Source: Protonemura montana (lineage: Eukaryota > Arthropoda > Insecta > Plecoptera > Nemouridae). From it: 64,000 nt of DNA. Under the pieces are notes generated by a model. That model was not told the DNA's origin and searched no databases. It worked only from the letters and a program-made list of their open reading frames with translations. Made by a program: the position numbers and the translations under genes. Location of the stretch: positions 6,153,660 to 6,217,659 of the forward strand of contig OX387609.1 of assembly GCA_947568835.1 (NCBI GenBank). Direction: 5' to 3'. Below, one piece after another: positions 39,501 to 54,500 of the stretch; the stretch's first letter is position 1; each line of letters begins with the position of its first letter.

Positions 39501-42500
39501 CGTTCATTTCAAAGTTTTAATTGCACCAGATTTAATAACCGTTACATTTTATATCCAATAGGTAATAAAAATACGTTTTTCCATACAAATCACAAACTCT
39601 ATGCAATACCAGATAATTTTCCACAAACCCAGAAGGATTTTCTGTGCAGGGAAATCGTTATTTTAATGGTAGCCGCGCGTAGCGTGCTTGGTACTCATTC
39701 ATTTCATTTTCCCAACTCCCAAGATAATCAAAACATTTTCTTACTTCGAATCAAGTTTGCCCGGTTTTGCCCAGCCACGAGCCAAGTCGAGGGAAGCAAA
39801 TCCAATTAACGACATCAAAAAACGAGCAGCGAGAAGTAAAATTTAAAGTTGGTTCTAAGATATAAAACATCCTATGTTAGTCTTTTCATATACTTGGGAA
39901 AGAGGGAAAGCTTACGAGGTGCGAGAAAAACTGGTTACGTTAAATCTGTTATCATTAATTAACGAAGTATTCAAGATAATTTGACATTCTGATTATGCCC
40001 ATAAGGGAATGGGTTCTCCGTTATTTATTCCTGTGATCGACATAGCCTACACAATCCTCAATATTTCCAAATTCTGTGTCATAAATATGTAAAGAACCTT
40101 TTTAAATTTGTAGAATTGTAGACCATTTGGTTTAAAGTCTTCAGAATCCCAACGCCAATGTCAAACAATTCTCGCATAATATACCCACGAAACTGGAGGA
40201 TGCTACCAGGTGGAGGCACCGGCAAAGTAATTTAGTTTTGTTATTTCTCGCAGATTACTAGCATTTGAAACTGGTCTACGCTCAAATAATCTTCAGTCAT
40301 GCTGTACCATCAATGATTACATTTATTAATATTTGGAATCATAATTATTGAATTGTAAATACAAGGCTAAAGTTGACTAAAGCACCATCGGGTGGCAGCT
40401 ACCGTCACCACATGTTACCAGCTCGTTTGCTCAGCAGAAAGTTTAACGTTAGCACTGGGACCTAAAGCTGAGACCATGTTGACATATTATGACATGAATT
40501 GCCTGGAGACAATGGGCTAAATGTCCCACACCAAAAGCTACTACAAATCCCAAGTAGCAAGCTGCACATTCTCCCAAGTGGCTGCTTTCTTACTTTGCTA
40601 CCAAATGAGATAATTGTATTATTAGCAATAACTTAAATGGAAAACTTCATAAAGAACTTGTCTACTGTACTGGAAAAATTCGTGGAGAAAAACGATAGGA
40701 ATGCGAATTTCATTAAACTCCCATTTTCTAGACGCGTCGTGACTTGCCTCTAATAGATTTTCCTAAACATTTTCCTTTTTCCGACCTACTTCTTAGAGGG
40801 TTTTCATCAAATCGTCGCAACATCGCTGAACAAGATCGAAGCTAATTAAACTGGATGTAAAAGAAAAACGTTGCCAACTTCCCGAGGAAAAATAAAAGCT
40901 TAGTCTTGGTATGCTGTGATGAAAATCCCCATTTTTATAAATCCTACCGTATCTCTCGCTTTGAAGCTAGCGTTTTCGACTGACTGCCCCGGTACGCCCC
41001 GGTGTGCACTGGAGGCGATCTGAGTGTTCGATTGGCCATGTGACTCTGCCCCAGTGCAACTGTCACGTGTTGGACTGTGCGTGTGACTCTGCCCCAGTGC
41101 AACTTTCACGTGTTCGACTGGGCATGTGACTCTGCCCCAGTGCAACTTTCACTTGTTCGACTGGGCATGTGACTCTGTCCCAGTGCAACTTTCACGTGTT
41201 CGACTGGGCGTGTGACTCTGCCCCAGTGTAACTTTCACGTGTTCGACTGGGCATGTGACTCTGTCCCAGTGCAACTTTCACGTGTTCGACTGGACATGTG
41301 ACTCTGTCCCAGTGGAACTTTCACGTGTTCGACTGGACATGTGACTCTGCCCCAGTGCAACTTTCACGTGTTCGACTGGGCATGTGACTCTGTCTCAGTG
41401 CAACTTTCACGTGTTCGACTGGGCATGTGACTCTGTCCCAGTGGAACTTTCACGTGTTCGACTGGGCATGTGACTCTGCCTCAGTGCAACTTTCACGTGT
41501 TCAACTGGGCATGTGACTCTGTCCCAGTGCAACTTTCACGTGTTCGACTGGGCATGTGACTCTGCCTCAGTGCAACTTTCACGTGTTCGACTGGGCATGT
41601 GACTCTGCCTCAGTGCAACTTTCATGTGTTCAACTGGGCATGTGACTCTGCCCCAGTGCAACTTTCACGTGTTCGACTGGGCATGTGACTCTGCCCCAGT
41701 GCAACTTTCACGTGTTCAACTGGGCATGTGACCCTACCCCAGTGCAACTTTCACGTGTTCGACTGGGCATGTGACTCTGCCCCAGTGCAACTTTCACGTG
41801 TTCGACTGGGCATGTGACTCTACCCCAGTGCAACTTTCACGTGTTCGACTGGGCATGTGACTCTGTCCCAGTGCAACTTTCACGTGTTCGACTGGGCATG
41901 TGACTCTGTCCCAGTGCAACTTTCACGTGTTCGACTGGCAGAGTTGCTCGCTCTCGGGTCACTCCCGGTGCACTTTTCTTGCTCCAAAAATGTCGATAGT
42001 GCAATTGGAAAACAAATGAATGTACTGACAGCTAGTGGTCACGTGTTGGAGCGCTCTCGCTTGGACCTGGTGCCAACCTGGCGGAGATCATGACGTCATC
42101 GAGCAAGTTTCAAACCCACCCTGGTGCACGCCAGTCTAAAACGCCATAAGTTTTCTCCCAAAAAAAAAAAAAAAAAAAATATTCATTTTTAATTTGTCCA
42201 ATGAAAAGTACGTTTCACGTTTGGTGGCCGACGTCTTGTGGCACTAGAAACTCACATTAACATTGCAGACTTATTTTAAAAGATTTGAAAAACAAGTTAC
42301 CCGTGCTCGGCATCAGGCAGTTCATCGCAATGCCCTTTGATAATACTGAGGTAAAGCAAAGATTCTCACAGAAATTTTCTGCAGGCTATAAATAATTTGA
42401 AACGTAACAAAGCGTAAAAGAATAATTTCCATAACTGTTTTACATAACTCTTCTGTGTTCTACGAAAGTGGGTAGATGAAGAACTTGTAAGGAGAAGTAG

Positions 42501-45500
42501 AAGTAGTGTTCATAATAATAAAAAAGTTAAGAAAACTGTTTTTGGATTGGCTTTCCCAGTGAACCCTGGAATCATTGTCTCACCCCTATATTGTTCTCTG
42601 TCCCACAGAATTCTTCAAAGCGCTGCTAGCCGCGTCCAAGCGGGACTTCCATGATATGTTCAAGAGGACCTACGGGGTCATCTACGAGCAGAACTCGTTC
42701 GTCTTTACCGAGATGTTCGAGGAGCTAGAAAAGTACTACGCGAAAGGAAAAGTCGATCTCGGCGAGGCGATGGAGACGTTTTTCAACACGCTGTATCTCA
42801 AGATTTTCACCGTCATGAATGGGCAGTACCACTTCGATGACAAGTAAGAATTGCTGACGCAAAGTTTTATTGATTTGTGAAGTTTAACGACGCAGTTTTT
42901 AGCATTTTGGGCCTTGTGACACGTTGAATGGCGTCGGTGAATGAGTGGGTGGTTATGAGAAAGATGAATTTAAACTAGTCCAGAAGTGAGGATAGAAAAT
43001 ACGGTGCCAGCAAGTAGCCTACTCCTGTCGAATAGCGCCAAGGGACTGGCTTAACGTCCCTTTCGAAGGATGAAACAACGCGAACAGCAGGATTCCTCCA
43101 CAAATCCATGCTGTCGAGAGGTTGATGAGCAAGTTGAATGAAGTCGCCGTACTAACTTTCATCACTCCAGCCTCTCTCCCGAACAGAACTGGTCATTTTT
43201 ATGATGGTCACCCACACAATACTTGACCGAGAGTAATCTTGCTTAACTTCGATGATCTCACTAGAACCGGCTTGTACAAAAACGAAGAAAATCCACGTTA
43301 CTGTGAAGTACATATCGATCTTTTAAAGGGGGTAAATTTTTTTTAAATTGCGTGACCCACTTGCCATGTCTTGACACATTAATTGCCCGATGAAAAACAA
43401 CCTACCAACCCCAAATTACTGAACGGAAGCTGTCTTCACGAAATCCAGTTCACTTCCCGAAGCTTGCCGTGCTGCTGACGGCAACTCCTTGAAAAACTTA
43501 ATTCCAATCTCAGTGCGGTCATCGCAAGCCAATTTCAAAATCGCGTTCGAAAATCCACTTCATTTAATCGAATTGATGTCAAAATATCATGAGCACGTGT
43601 CTTGCAACTTTTCGTCAGTCATTTTTCTGTGACACATTTTTTGGTTTCCTTTGATTTGGTATTTTTCTCCACAAAACCTCACGAAAGAGGATATCCCTAT
43701 ACCGGGACTGTCACAAAAAACCGCAATTCAGTCAGCTGATAAATCGTTTCCAAGATATGTCGTTCGGTGACGAGTCTGGAGATTACTAAGTATCCCTAAA
43801 CATACAGAAAGGATTTCAACACCCGCAAGAAACCCAGGTCGAACTATTTTTATATAATATGTCGTTTTAATTTCTATCAATCACATGTGACTACGAATCA
43901 TTTTATCATCATATAATGTGCCTTACTTTCTGAGCACAACCAGTTGCTACTTACAAAAGGATGGAATCATTTTTATTCCAACTGTGAACTCCTTTCAAAT
44001 GTGCGGGTTACGGAAAGGGTGGCATGACAAAGTGCTTTTTATCATTAGTTACTTCCTACTCCGGGCAAGGTGTCACATTAAAGCAGTTTTTATTGATTCC
44101 CGGCTTGCCTTTCTTAAACTTTGTATAAAACGTACACCACAAGCAAAGAAAACTTATAAGAGACGGTAAGAAAATAAAAAGTAGTGTATATAAAATCAAG
44201 CGGAAAGATTGTTCTTTCTCTTCGCATGAAAAGAAGATACAGATCTGTGGAATAATTATTGGATGTATGCAATTGAGCCAGGAAACATTCGTGAGGGAGA
44301 AAAAATGAATAATACCGCCCCAAAAAGAACTGTAAATATATATCTATATATATATATATATATACGGGTGCAAACTCATAAATCATATTAAAGCTTGGCA
44401 ATGGAAAAAAACCCCGAATGTAAAAAGGAAATGATACAAAAAATTGTCCTGTCAAACGGCTGTGTGGCGACGCGTTGTGTTGATTTTTTTTTTTTTAGCT
44501 CGCTTGCCGAGTTTTGTTGGTGCCAAAAACTTGTGCCAGCTTTCTGTTTTGATTTGGTTGGGCGAGAGAAGTTTGCGGTGGCGTGTAAACTGTGCTTTTT
44601 TTTTTTTTTTTGTATGTGCATAGAATCGTAGAATAGAGGAAAAACCTTTGAGTACAGAACACATGGCCCTGTGGTTTTACATGTTGAACGGGTGGAAATG
44701 CTTCTCATTGTATGTTATAACGCCGAACAAAAAGATCAATTCAATTCGAAATTCATATGTGAGCCAAGTATAAAAACAGTCCACGTATGCCCTACAAAGT
44801 GATTTTGATTAATAAACCCATTTCGAAACAGGTTTCAATGTGACAGGCTCATGGCTCGTATCTAATGAAATGTGGAGAAAAATCAATGATTCGATCGGGT
44901 CTATTTATAAAATGACAGGCGATTTTTGTTTCACTATCAACAACAAAGCGATGAGTTTGACATTTGAATTTACAAACAAGGTAACGTGAATTCCAGGAAA
45001 AAAAGGAACCAGGCACGTGCCCTTTTGAAGTATGATATAAATGTGTTACATTTTGTTATATTGCTTGTCAGATACGTTAGATAACAAAATGATTGGCGCA
45101 ACTTATATGTCAAATGTTCATTGACAAACATCATTTCTCTTTTATCTCTCCCTAAAATAAATAGATATATACTCATTTCAGTGCCACCTTTACCTAAAAC
45201 AACTGAAAATCTTCAAAATGCGGTCAAATCCATAGTTCTTACTATTGTTATTTAACTTAGCTTTTGTACTAAAACATCCCAATATGATAAATCATCATGA
45301 ATTCACGCTGTTCCCAATTGAATTCCCTTTTTTTTAGTTCTTTAGCATGAACGCTGCCCAACGAGGTCGTCAAAAAAGTCAAAACTAACAGAACCATACT
45401 ATTGTATACCGTAGCTATTGTATTTCGTTTAAATGTTTTAATGCCCATATCCTTTGAGCACCAAACTATACAATTGGTTTAATCGCTAATTTATAGCACC

Positions 45501-48500
45501 TCTATACCAAATAATTCAACACTGAACTAACCAGAAACGGTGTGGACATCCAACAGATCATATGGCTATATCAGTCCTGTATATTTCCTGCCTAGAACGC
45601 TCGTTGGTTCCTGTATTTCTCCCCTCGATTCGATGACAGTCAAACCACAGCAGTGGCAGCCAATAAACGTGTCAGCTAAACCGTAGATTTACCTTTCCAA
45701 GAAGCGTAGCTTCATCACAGACCAATTCCTGGCCGGAAATTTTGCTGTTCATTTCAAACGCCTAAATACCTGGACTTCTAAAAAAAGATTATGCGTCATA
45801 CCATCTTTCGTACCTTTACACCGTCAGAGATCCGCCGAATTGATAATATTATTGTTTTTATACAGAATTTATTATTTTAAATTTAAATCACCACCACAGC
45901 CTTCTGTTGTGTTCCATCTGGCAACGAATTAATCATCCTGGTGGCCGAAACGCAGTTCAAATGTTAATCTAGATTTTTTTCTTCAGTTACTCCAAGTTTT
46001 AAAGTTTCCACTAAAAGAAAATGAGAAGGCAAGAAGATTGTGGCATAAACATTGTGTTGTATTCATAATTTATTTCTTGTTGGTCCTATCCGTGGGTGAA
46101 TCACTTTGGAAACGCGATTAATTCCGACCTAATTGTTGTGCATTTTTGCTGTTTTGCTTTGATCTAAACCAAGGAACGGCCACAATTTTTTTAATCACAA
46201 AATATCGCTACACTCATCGCACAGCGCAACTCAAATTACGTTCGCGACGCCCTAGTAATTAGTAATTATGCGGTATTTGTGTCTAAAACGCTTTCAGCAT
46301 GTATTTAATCACCACCCCATGCATGCACATCCAATGTAATCGATACAGAAAAGGTCATCCCATCGAAACAGCACCGATTTACCTCACGTACATCCCCGCT
46401 CGGTGCTAATCACTTAGACGTACGACGACAAAGGTGACAAAACCATCGCAATTCCCGGCGCTCGTTCATAATCGGGTCGTTAAACTACGTCGTTAAACTA
46501 TACCGTGCACAAGCGTTGTATACCAATGTAACGCTCGATAATTTCTGCTTTAATTTGACTTGCGGTGGTGATGATAAAGAGCACCTTGTCATGCATGCAC
46601 CTTCGTTGGGACGCCTAGACCAACGTTTCTTTCCCTAGTCGTCTTGCCAACAGAGCTTGGATTTCTTTATTAGGAACACTAATAGTAAAATACTAAGCGT
46701 ATTGCAAGCATTTGCAATTTATATCAGATTTGTTTAACCGTTTTCTGCTTTTTGACATTTGATAAGAATATTTGAGGTTTTCATTGTTGTCGGCATCGAA
46801 AATCTCTTTTATTGAAGTGTTTTCTCAAAAAACTGGGTTGATTGTTGCAAGTTTCTGTTTGGAGTTTAACGACGCACTGTTTTGACAACGGTTCCTGTGT
46901 CACTGGCTTGGGGCATCGGTGAATCAGTGGTTGACGATGAGCGTAGACTAGCCTAGAAGGGAGGAGAGGAAACCCAGCGCTGCTCTTCTCCTGCCAAAGA
47001 GCACCTAGGGGATCACCGGCTTAACGTCCCTTCCGAAGGACGGTACATCTCGAACAACAGGATTCCTCCACAGATCCATGCTTTCGTGAGATTGATATAA
47101 GCAAGGCGAATGAAGTTGTACCAACTTCCATCTCTCTCATAAATATAACTAGTGAATGATGGTCACCCATCTAAAACCGAATCCAGCGCAGTGTTGCTTA
47201 ACTTCGGTGATCTCAAGAGAACCTGAGAACAAATCAAATCGTTCGATTGTACCAATGTTTTAAATTTTAAATTACAGAGAAAATTACGGATATCCTATGA
47301 AAGTTAGGCACCTCAAAGGAGTTTTAAGTTTTCTTTGTTAGTTCTATTACCTGAAGGAAACAAGATATGGTATTGCTCCGAAATTCATGAAAAAAGCTTG
47401 TTTAATTTTAGGGTAAGGGTTGATTTACAACGTCAACTATTAGGCTCCCTTTTCGGCCACTACTCTATGCCGCACATGCGTCAGATGTCTTAATTGAGAT
47501 TTCATTTGCGGTGCCCATCAACGGGGCCGATTTGTTATCCAACTCGCTCGTCGGTTGTTTTCAAAAGTTGGCGAAACGTTGAAACGTGAGCGAGCTAGAG
47601 GTGGAAATGAGAGTGAGTTGGCTGAACTAGATCTTTCATTTAATTATCGTGTCTGGATTGGCGCACGGATGGTCGCCGTTTTGAAATTCAGTTTGACACT
47701 GTTTGACAACTAAATTCCGACTCTTTGCGCGACGCGCTAATGTTTTAGCTTTTGTTTGGCGACTGCTGCGAGCGCGCTGCTACGGGTGTTTTACTAACTG
47801 ACTGCTATTGTCATTTTGCTTGACTGTAATTTAAATTTGTAACGACTTTTCGCTTGCTGTAAATGGAATAACGCATCAGCAAATGTTTGTGCAGATTTCG
47901 TTACTAAAACCATGTCAGTTTGTTGGATGGAAGTTTGTATTCTGTTGTAAATATGTGACCAAATCGGTTCTTCGAGCTCCGCATTACTTTTACAACATTT
48001 TATTAGAGTCAAGACTCTTACAAGAAGAAATATACTGATTTTCAATTGTATTGCAGTTATAATTTAATGAACATGAATTATCTGTTCACGCCAATGGGTG
48101 TTTATATGTTATGTTTACGAAAAGGATCCGAAGTTTCGTAACTTCTTGAAACAAAACCTGGTTAGTTTTGAAACATTTCACTCGTGTTCCTGCAGCACGG
48201 GGTGGTCGAAGAATATGCAAATACCTTAGGAAAGTCAAGATAAACTCTAGTAAAACACGGTTTTGTAGTAAAATAACTTTGCTCCCCTATCATTACTGCG
48301 CCGCCCTTTCTTTGTCTTGTAATCACAGGGCACCCTCGACTCATCAGTGATCGGCCAGTCTATTTTATATAAAAAGTACATCAAAGTTTCGCGCCGATGC
48401 AAGAAAAAAAACCCCTCAGCAAATCTGTTCGTAATTAGTGCTAGTAAACCAAGCCATCAATCTGCTTGCTGCAAACGACGTGGACCAATTTTCACCGAGT

Positions 48501-51500
48501 TTGCATTTCGTTTCAACTTGAAGGGTGCTTTTCTCGGGTGGAAACTCGTGGAAAATGGGGGAAATTGAACGACTGATTTCTTTTGCGTAATACACCTGGC
48601 TCGATTTCGATGTAGCGACTCTTGTGTTGAAATTCTTTGACAAAGTTCTTCGTTCGTGGAATTGTTGTTTTTTGGAAAAAATTGAAAATTGACTTTTGTT
48701 GCAAATTTCTGTTCAAACAACTAATAATGCTACCTGAGACGAACTGAAAAAAAAAGTTTTTCTTTTATGAAACTTCAAAGACTTTTGTTTTGAAGTTGTT
48801 TCCAGTTTAGCCAATTTTTCCTTTTCAATTTAATATAAATCCGGCGTCATACCGTCTCGTTAAGAATGGTTCGTTACGAACCTAACAGTTAAATTATTTG
48901 TTATTTGCTTGGCAACAACCAATCAGAAAATTTGTTTGTTTGTAAACGGTCTGTTAATTACTTAACGTGCCACTGAAAAACAAGAATCATCACAGAATAA
49001 CAGATGCTAGGGCTTAGAGAAAATAATTATTTCCCCATTCTTTTCTCTAAGGTTAAGTTGAGTTATCTAAAGATTTAAAATCCGATGAAACCTAGAAAAA
49101 CGCTTTAAAAAACCGCAAATTATGTTTGTCCACTTAACTAAAAATCTGTTTGTTTTGATGCATGTTTCATAAACCAAGCATGCTGCTATTCTTGAAGCTA
49201 GACAAAAACTTTACAGATCAGACTTTTTTATTAATGATTGATTATTGTGGTGTTTAACGACGCACTTTTTTGACAATTGGCCCTGTGGCACTGGTCTAAT
49301 GCCGTCGGGGAATGAGTGGATGATGATGAACCTAGCCTAGAAGGGAGGAGTGGGAACTTGGTGCCGGCACGTAGCCTACTCCTGTTGAATAGCACCAAAG
49401 GGACTACCGGCTTAACGTCCCTTCCGAAGGACTAACTTTCATCCCTCCAACCTCTCTCCCGAACTGTATGATGGTCACCCATCTAATATCGCAGTGTTGC
49501 TTAACTTCGGTGATCTCATGAAAGCCGGTGTTTCCATCACGCCAAACCGTCCGGCTTGCCATACTTTTTCCATAGCAAGAGATTGATTCGCTTTTGTAGC
49601 TAAGATGCAAATAGCTAGTGAAGGTATCGTAATTTCGCCACTGATCCTCCCAATCCTATAACATCTACATTGGGAATCGATCACCATTAATTCCTCCTAT
49701 TCTACGTACTGCCCATAAGGCAAATTCACCTCCCGACCAATTATCTGCCCAGCAATTTGTTTCCATAATGAATATCGATTAAATTAATCAACTCTCCCTT
49801 TGTTTGAAAGCCATGCCGCTCAGGCTCCACAAATTTAATCATTTTAAAACAGACACATGCAGCCAATTCAACGCTTGTTAATTCAATCTTGTATACATTA
49901 TTTGCATTACGTTTAAATTTACATACCAACATCATACGTAAACACATATTGGCGCTATACGTCAATTGTTCATATTTAGACAGGCTATGAATTTGAATAA
50001 TTGATAAACAAATAAGGATGGTAAAGTGATGATGAGTAATAGAATTAATTGAATTCTGAATGAGAATTCATCTTGAAAATCATACCATAGATGCTTCTAC
50101 GACGATATATAATTTTAGTGAATTGATTTAAATGAATTTGTTAGCAAGTATTTTCGGGGCCCTGGACCATAATTTAAAATGACTGGCACGCAGCCTCAGC
50201 AACTTTCATCAATAAAAAACTACAATAGACCGTGTGTCGGCCATTTTACTGCTTTTTTTTTTAACCTTAAAAATACTAAACATTTTTACAATGAAATAAA
50301 AGTGTCGTGCTTTTCTACTCCCTTGCCAATGTTTATATCGTTTTTCCACGTTCTCTGGCTACGTGTCCATCAATACTGATGTGACAATCGCGTCCAGCAC
50401 CGAGCATTGGAACCTATATTGAAATCGAGCCAAGTTGGTCTGCCACATCAACCAACCAAACGGTCACTGATTTGAATATCAATCGCGGTTTGATAGCCAA
50501 TTCGCCATCCGGTCCCATGCGTTCTCTGGCAATGAGCATCTCTTATTTACGATGACATTAATTTTTGTTGCTTCCGCAGATCAATTGCTCAATCGATTAC
50601 ATGTGAATGAGAGTATTTTTTACTGTCAAAATATTTTCGTTTGGCATTGACCGTATTCAAATATCTTGTCATCGTTCCATGGAAACTCTTGACAATGAAT
50701 AGCTTCGAATAGTTCGCCCAACTAGTTCAACATGAAAAGCTGAATTGCAAGGATCAAGCAGACAACGCTAAACAAAATCGTAAAAAAAAAAAAAAACTTT
50801 TCCTCGACTTTCGTAGCTTTTCCGCTTACTTTATCCGTGCGCTGAAATACCCAGGGAAATTTCCTGATTTTTCCGACTGCCAGAGAATCTGTTCCAGTCG
50901 ACAGGATAACACTGACGGAGAGGTCTGGAAAACTTTTTCCCCAATAGGGATCCGTGCTGACTTCCATGAAGTCTCTTGCTACATTCAACATATAAAGCGT
51001 GTCTCTAAAGGCTGTTTCGTTCCTTTCAGGTACTTGGGATGCGTGGGTGAACACATGAAGGACTTGAAGCCCTTCGGCGATGTACCTCAGAAGCTCTCAG
51101 TTCAGCTGAAGAGGTCTTTCATTGCAACCAGGACGTTCTCTCAAGCTCTTCAAGTCGCCTCGGAGGTCGTTTCTAAGATGCAAAAGGTGAGAGATTATTA
51201 ATGGTTTAATATGATAAAATCAATTTTCGGAAGTTTTTTTGTAGCTCCTTGTTCGTATTTTATTGCTTTTGATTGGCTGTTTGAACAAATTTTAACTAAT
51301 CTGAGGAAGTTTTGAAACTGTCCGTTTAAAAACGGGTTCTTTATGAAGTTTAGTTTGTTAGTACGCAGTTCTTTCAGCAAAAGATTGATACTTTCCCGGC
51401 AGTAGCGCTACCGTTCATTTTGTGGTGAAATACCCAACTGTCATTTTTACAACCACTACAAATTATTTCCGCCAATTTCCATTTGCTCTGCTTTTGTCGT

Positions 51501-54500
51501 ACGAAAATATTTTGTTTTTCAAGCTATTATACGAATTTGTCCACAAATGATTTCAATCTTGGAATCATTGTAGAGAATCCTGCCAATGAAATCATAGCTG
51601 TAATTTCATTTGTGAGTTAGTGGCAATAATGGCGGACAGTCCGTGTGCTGGTATCTTCTCTCGCGGGCCATGGCGTTTGGACTGACAGTGAATAAATGTG
51701 GTAGCATACTTTATTGACATTAGAAGTCAAATTGGAATCAACCTTTTTCTATCGTGAATTTCGGGGTAATTGATGTTTTCAGTTACCAAAAAAACATAAT
51801 TTAAGTCGATAACTGGATCACTGCAATCATTATCTTGGTAAAATGTACATGAAGTCCGTGTAGGTTATGTAACCATGCACATCTCATAAATAAATTCTGT
51901 CGGTTTGTACTAGCGTGGCTTTTGAGAAGAGAAAATAAGTGGAAGATGTACTTAAAGGAAATGGGAAAAAAGTGTCAAGTGACTCTTTCTCTGTAAAAGC
52001 TCTTTCTCCTTTACATCGTTCACAAATGAGCATTTCCACCTGCATGAAGATTCTTAAGAAATTCAACGTCTCCGTAGTGATGAATAAATTATATGCATTC
52101 AGCAAAAAGAATTCCCAATGCGTACATTATTAGAATTTTAAAAATGTATTTTATACAATGTTGGCTACCTGTAGTTTTTTTTTTCTTCAAATCTTGTAGT
52201 CCGCAATTACTGTCAAGTATTTTGTTAACTGTAATGTGTACTAGCCTAATGAAGCTAATTTGAAATGTTAAACTTATTTCAACTCCCGACATAGCAGCAG
52301 AGCAAATGACGACGTATTCACAACATTATCTGCCCTGGCCATGCCACTAAATCTTCAACAAACGCGAACGAGATTTGCTTACACTTATAAATATTTCAAG
52401 AATCAAATAAACATTGTCTAACACGTTTTAGTTTGTTTGCTCAACTAGAAAAATTCTGGCAGCATGTGCCATATTTCTTAAGACATAATCACAGCGCCTC
52501 TTCCTCTCCACTTGATTGTTATTCTGTTATTTCTCATCTGACAGAAGATAATGGATTGTCTTCAAAGCAGCATAGCAGTGTTAATTTATTAATTGCTTTG
52601 TTCAAACATTCATCGTGATTCGGTGCCGAAAGTTGGGCAGATGACTCTGGTAGACGATAATTGTCTTTTTGAGATGATGCATTGCTGAATATCTAATTAA
52701 ACTCGGTTAGAAAGGCGCCTAACTATTCTGTTTTACTCCGGGTAAGTCTCTCGAGCGCCTCGCTAACTGCAATTGTTCAATTAGGGCATGCAATATTCAT
52801 AAGTGATTCTAGCTTTGTGTAGAATGCTGCGCCAAGAATTTATGACATTGTACAAGTACTTGCTCGTAATTGGTAGACATTTAAATTGCCTTTTACGGTT
52901 AGATTGTGGTTAGATTAAATATTTTAGTGGAGTATCTTTAAATGCAGATTTATTTCAAATGGTTAAAGCTGCATAATCTTCTTGGTTTACTGCCTTTTTG
53001 CTTCCCTTTCCTTTGCTAGATGAAATATCAATTTTGCTTGGAATTTAAACTAAGTATGCGCGATTTTGTATGTTACGATACCTTGTAAAGTCCATTAAAA
53101 TCAAGCTAAAATCAACATTGCTGCGCGCTAGGACATGCATGGGTGATCACTGCCTAAAAATTACAGATGAAGAATACTGATTTGCCTGATTTACATTCTT
53201 TGTCAGATACAAATGCCAGGCATAAGTTAGTTTTGATTATAAAAATTACCCACTTTTCCAAGGAAGTGTATAGAATTTTTCAATTTGACTACAAATTGAT
53301 TGTTTTTTTTTGGCAATGGCAAGGTCCTAAAGACAGTACGTAGACATTAAAAATGTGCATATCTTTCACAACCAATCATATACTTATATTTTTATCTTAC
53401 CTTGCAGTCATTTTTTTACTAGACATAAAACTGCCTCTAACAAATGCACTCCAATTATGCGACTGGTATACGAAACGTACGCAACCAAACGCCCCCTAAC
53501 GTTCACTACCCTGCCCACAGATAACACCAAGCGCCGACTGCGTGCGGGCACTGACGAAGATGACTGGTTGCCCGCACTGCCAAGGACTCCCCGAGGTCAA
53601 GGCGTGCTCCAACTACTGCATCAACGTCATGAAGGGGTGTCTTGCACACCACGCCGAACTCAACCCGGAATGGAACAACTTTGCCGGTATGTATACCTAC
53701 AGAAGAAATCATTACTTCGCAAAATGACTGTTTTCTCGAAGAGAACAAACGAACAGTGTTTGTTGCATTCAAAATCTGGACGTGTGACAATTTTGGGGTT
53801 TATTTTCACATCAATCGATCTCTTAATTGAATTTAATACTTTTTCACATTTTATTTACCTAGACAACTATTATACGCAACAGCAAAAATTTGTTTCTAAA
53901 TCTATAAATATTTATATAGATGTTGAAACAGCTAATTTTTCATTCATTTTAGAGGTTACAAACCCTCCCAAAGGCCATTTTGGACACATCTGTCAAAAGC
54001 AATTACTATCAGACATCTATCACAGTAAACCCTCTAATGCAATTTAATATGGACAAGAAGACCATAGTTACCTAGAGAACATGTGCACTTTCAAGTCAAT
54101 CTAGCTACTGGCCACTATTCATGGCTGCAAACCTAAACAAATATTACCTCTACCACTATCCTCGCAAACAAACCATGTGCACCTAAGTTAATACACTCTA
54201 TTTCTGTTTTCGCAGAACAAATGGAGAAGGTCTCGGAGAGACTGCTCGGACCGTTCAACATCGAGATGGTGGTCGAACCGATAAACATCAAAATTTCAGA
54301 GGCAATCATGAATTTCCAGGAAAACGGAGCAGACATTTCCCAGAAAGTTTTCCAGGGTTGTGGAAAACCGACGCTGGGCAGGAGACGCCGAGCGCTAGAA
54401 ATGAGGCTGCCTGAATCTGCTAGGTGCGTGGTTTTTGGTCACCCTTAAATTTAAATTGTTTTTGTAATGGTTGTGTTTGTTTAATAAGGCTGGGATTAAT

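Larger units (their letters stand above)
27577..42608 (+). other. dlp intron 2, 15 kb, repeat-rich
   Basis: Bounded by gtaagt and cccacag. No exon supported inside. It holds 5S-derived SINE copies, MITE copies, tRNA-foldback copies, a 163-bp tandem duplication and the 43-bp array; each is entered separately. A 128-codon plus-strand frame at 27738-28124 has no recognisable similarity. Confidence 0.75.
42844..51029 (+). other. dlp intron 3, 8.2 kb
   Basis: Bounded by gtaaga and tttcag. Contains three 5S-derived SINE copies, a foldback-family remnant and a TA microsatellite; no exon supported. Confidence 0.75.

Noticed and set aside
53355-54047. Longest open frame in the window (230 codons, plus)
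   Set aside because: It covers dlp exon 5 in a different frame. The conserved glypican cysteine block with matched splice sites is in the other frame.
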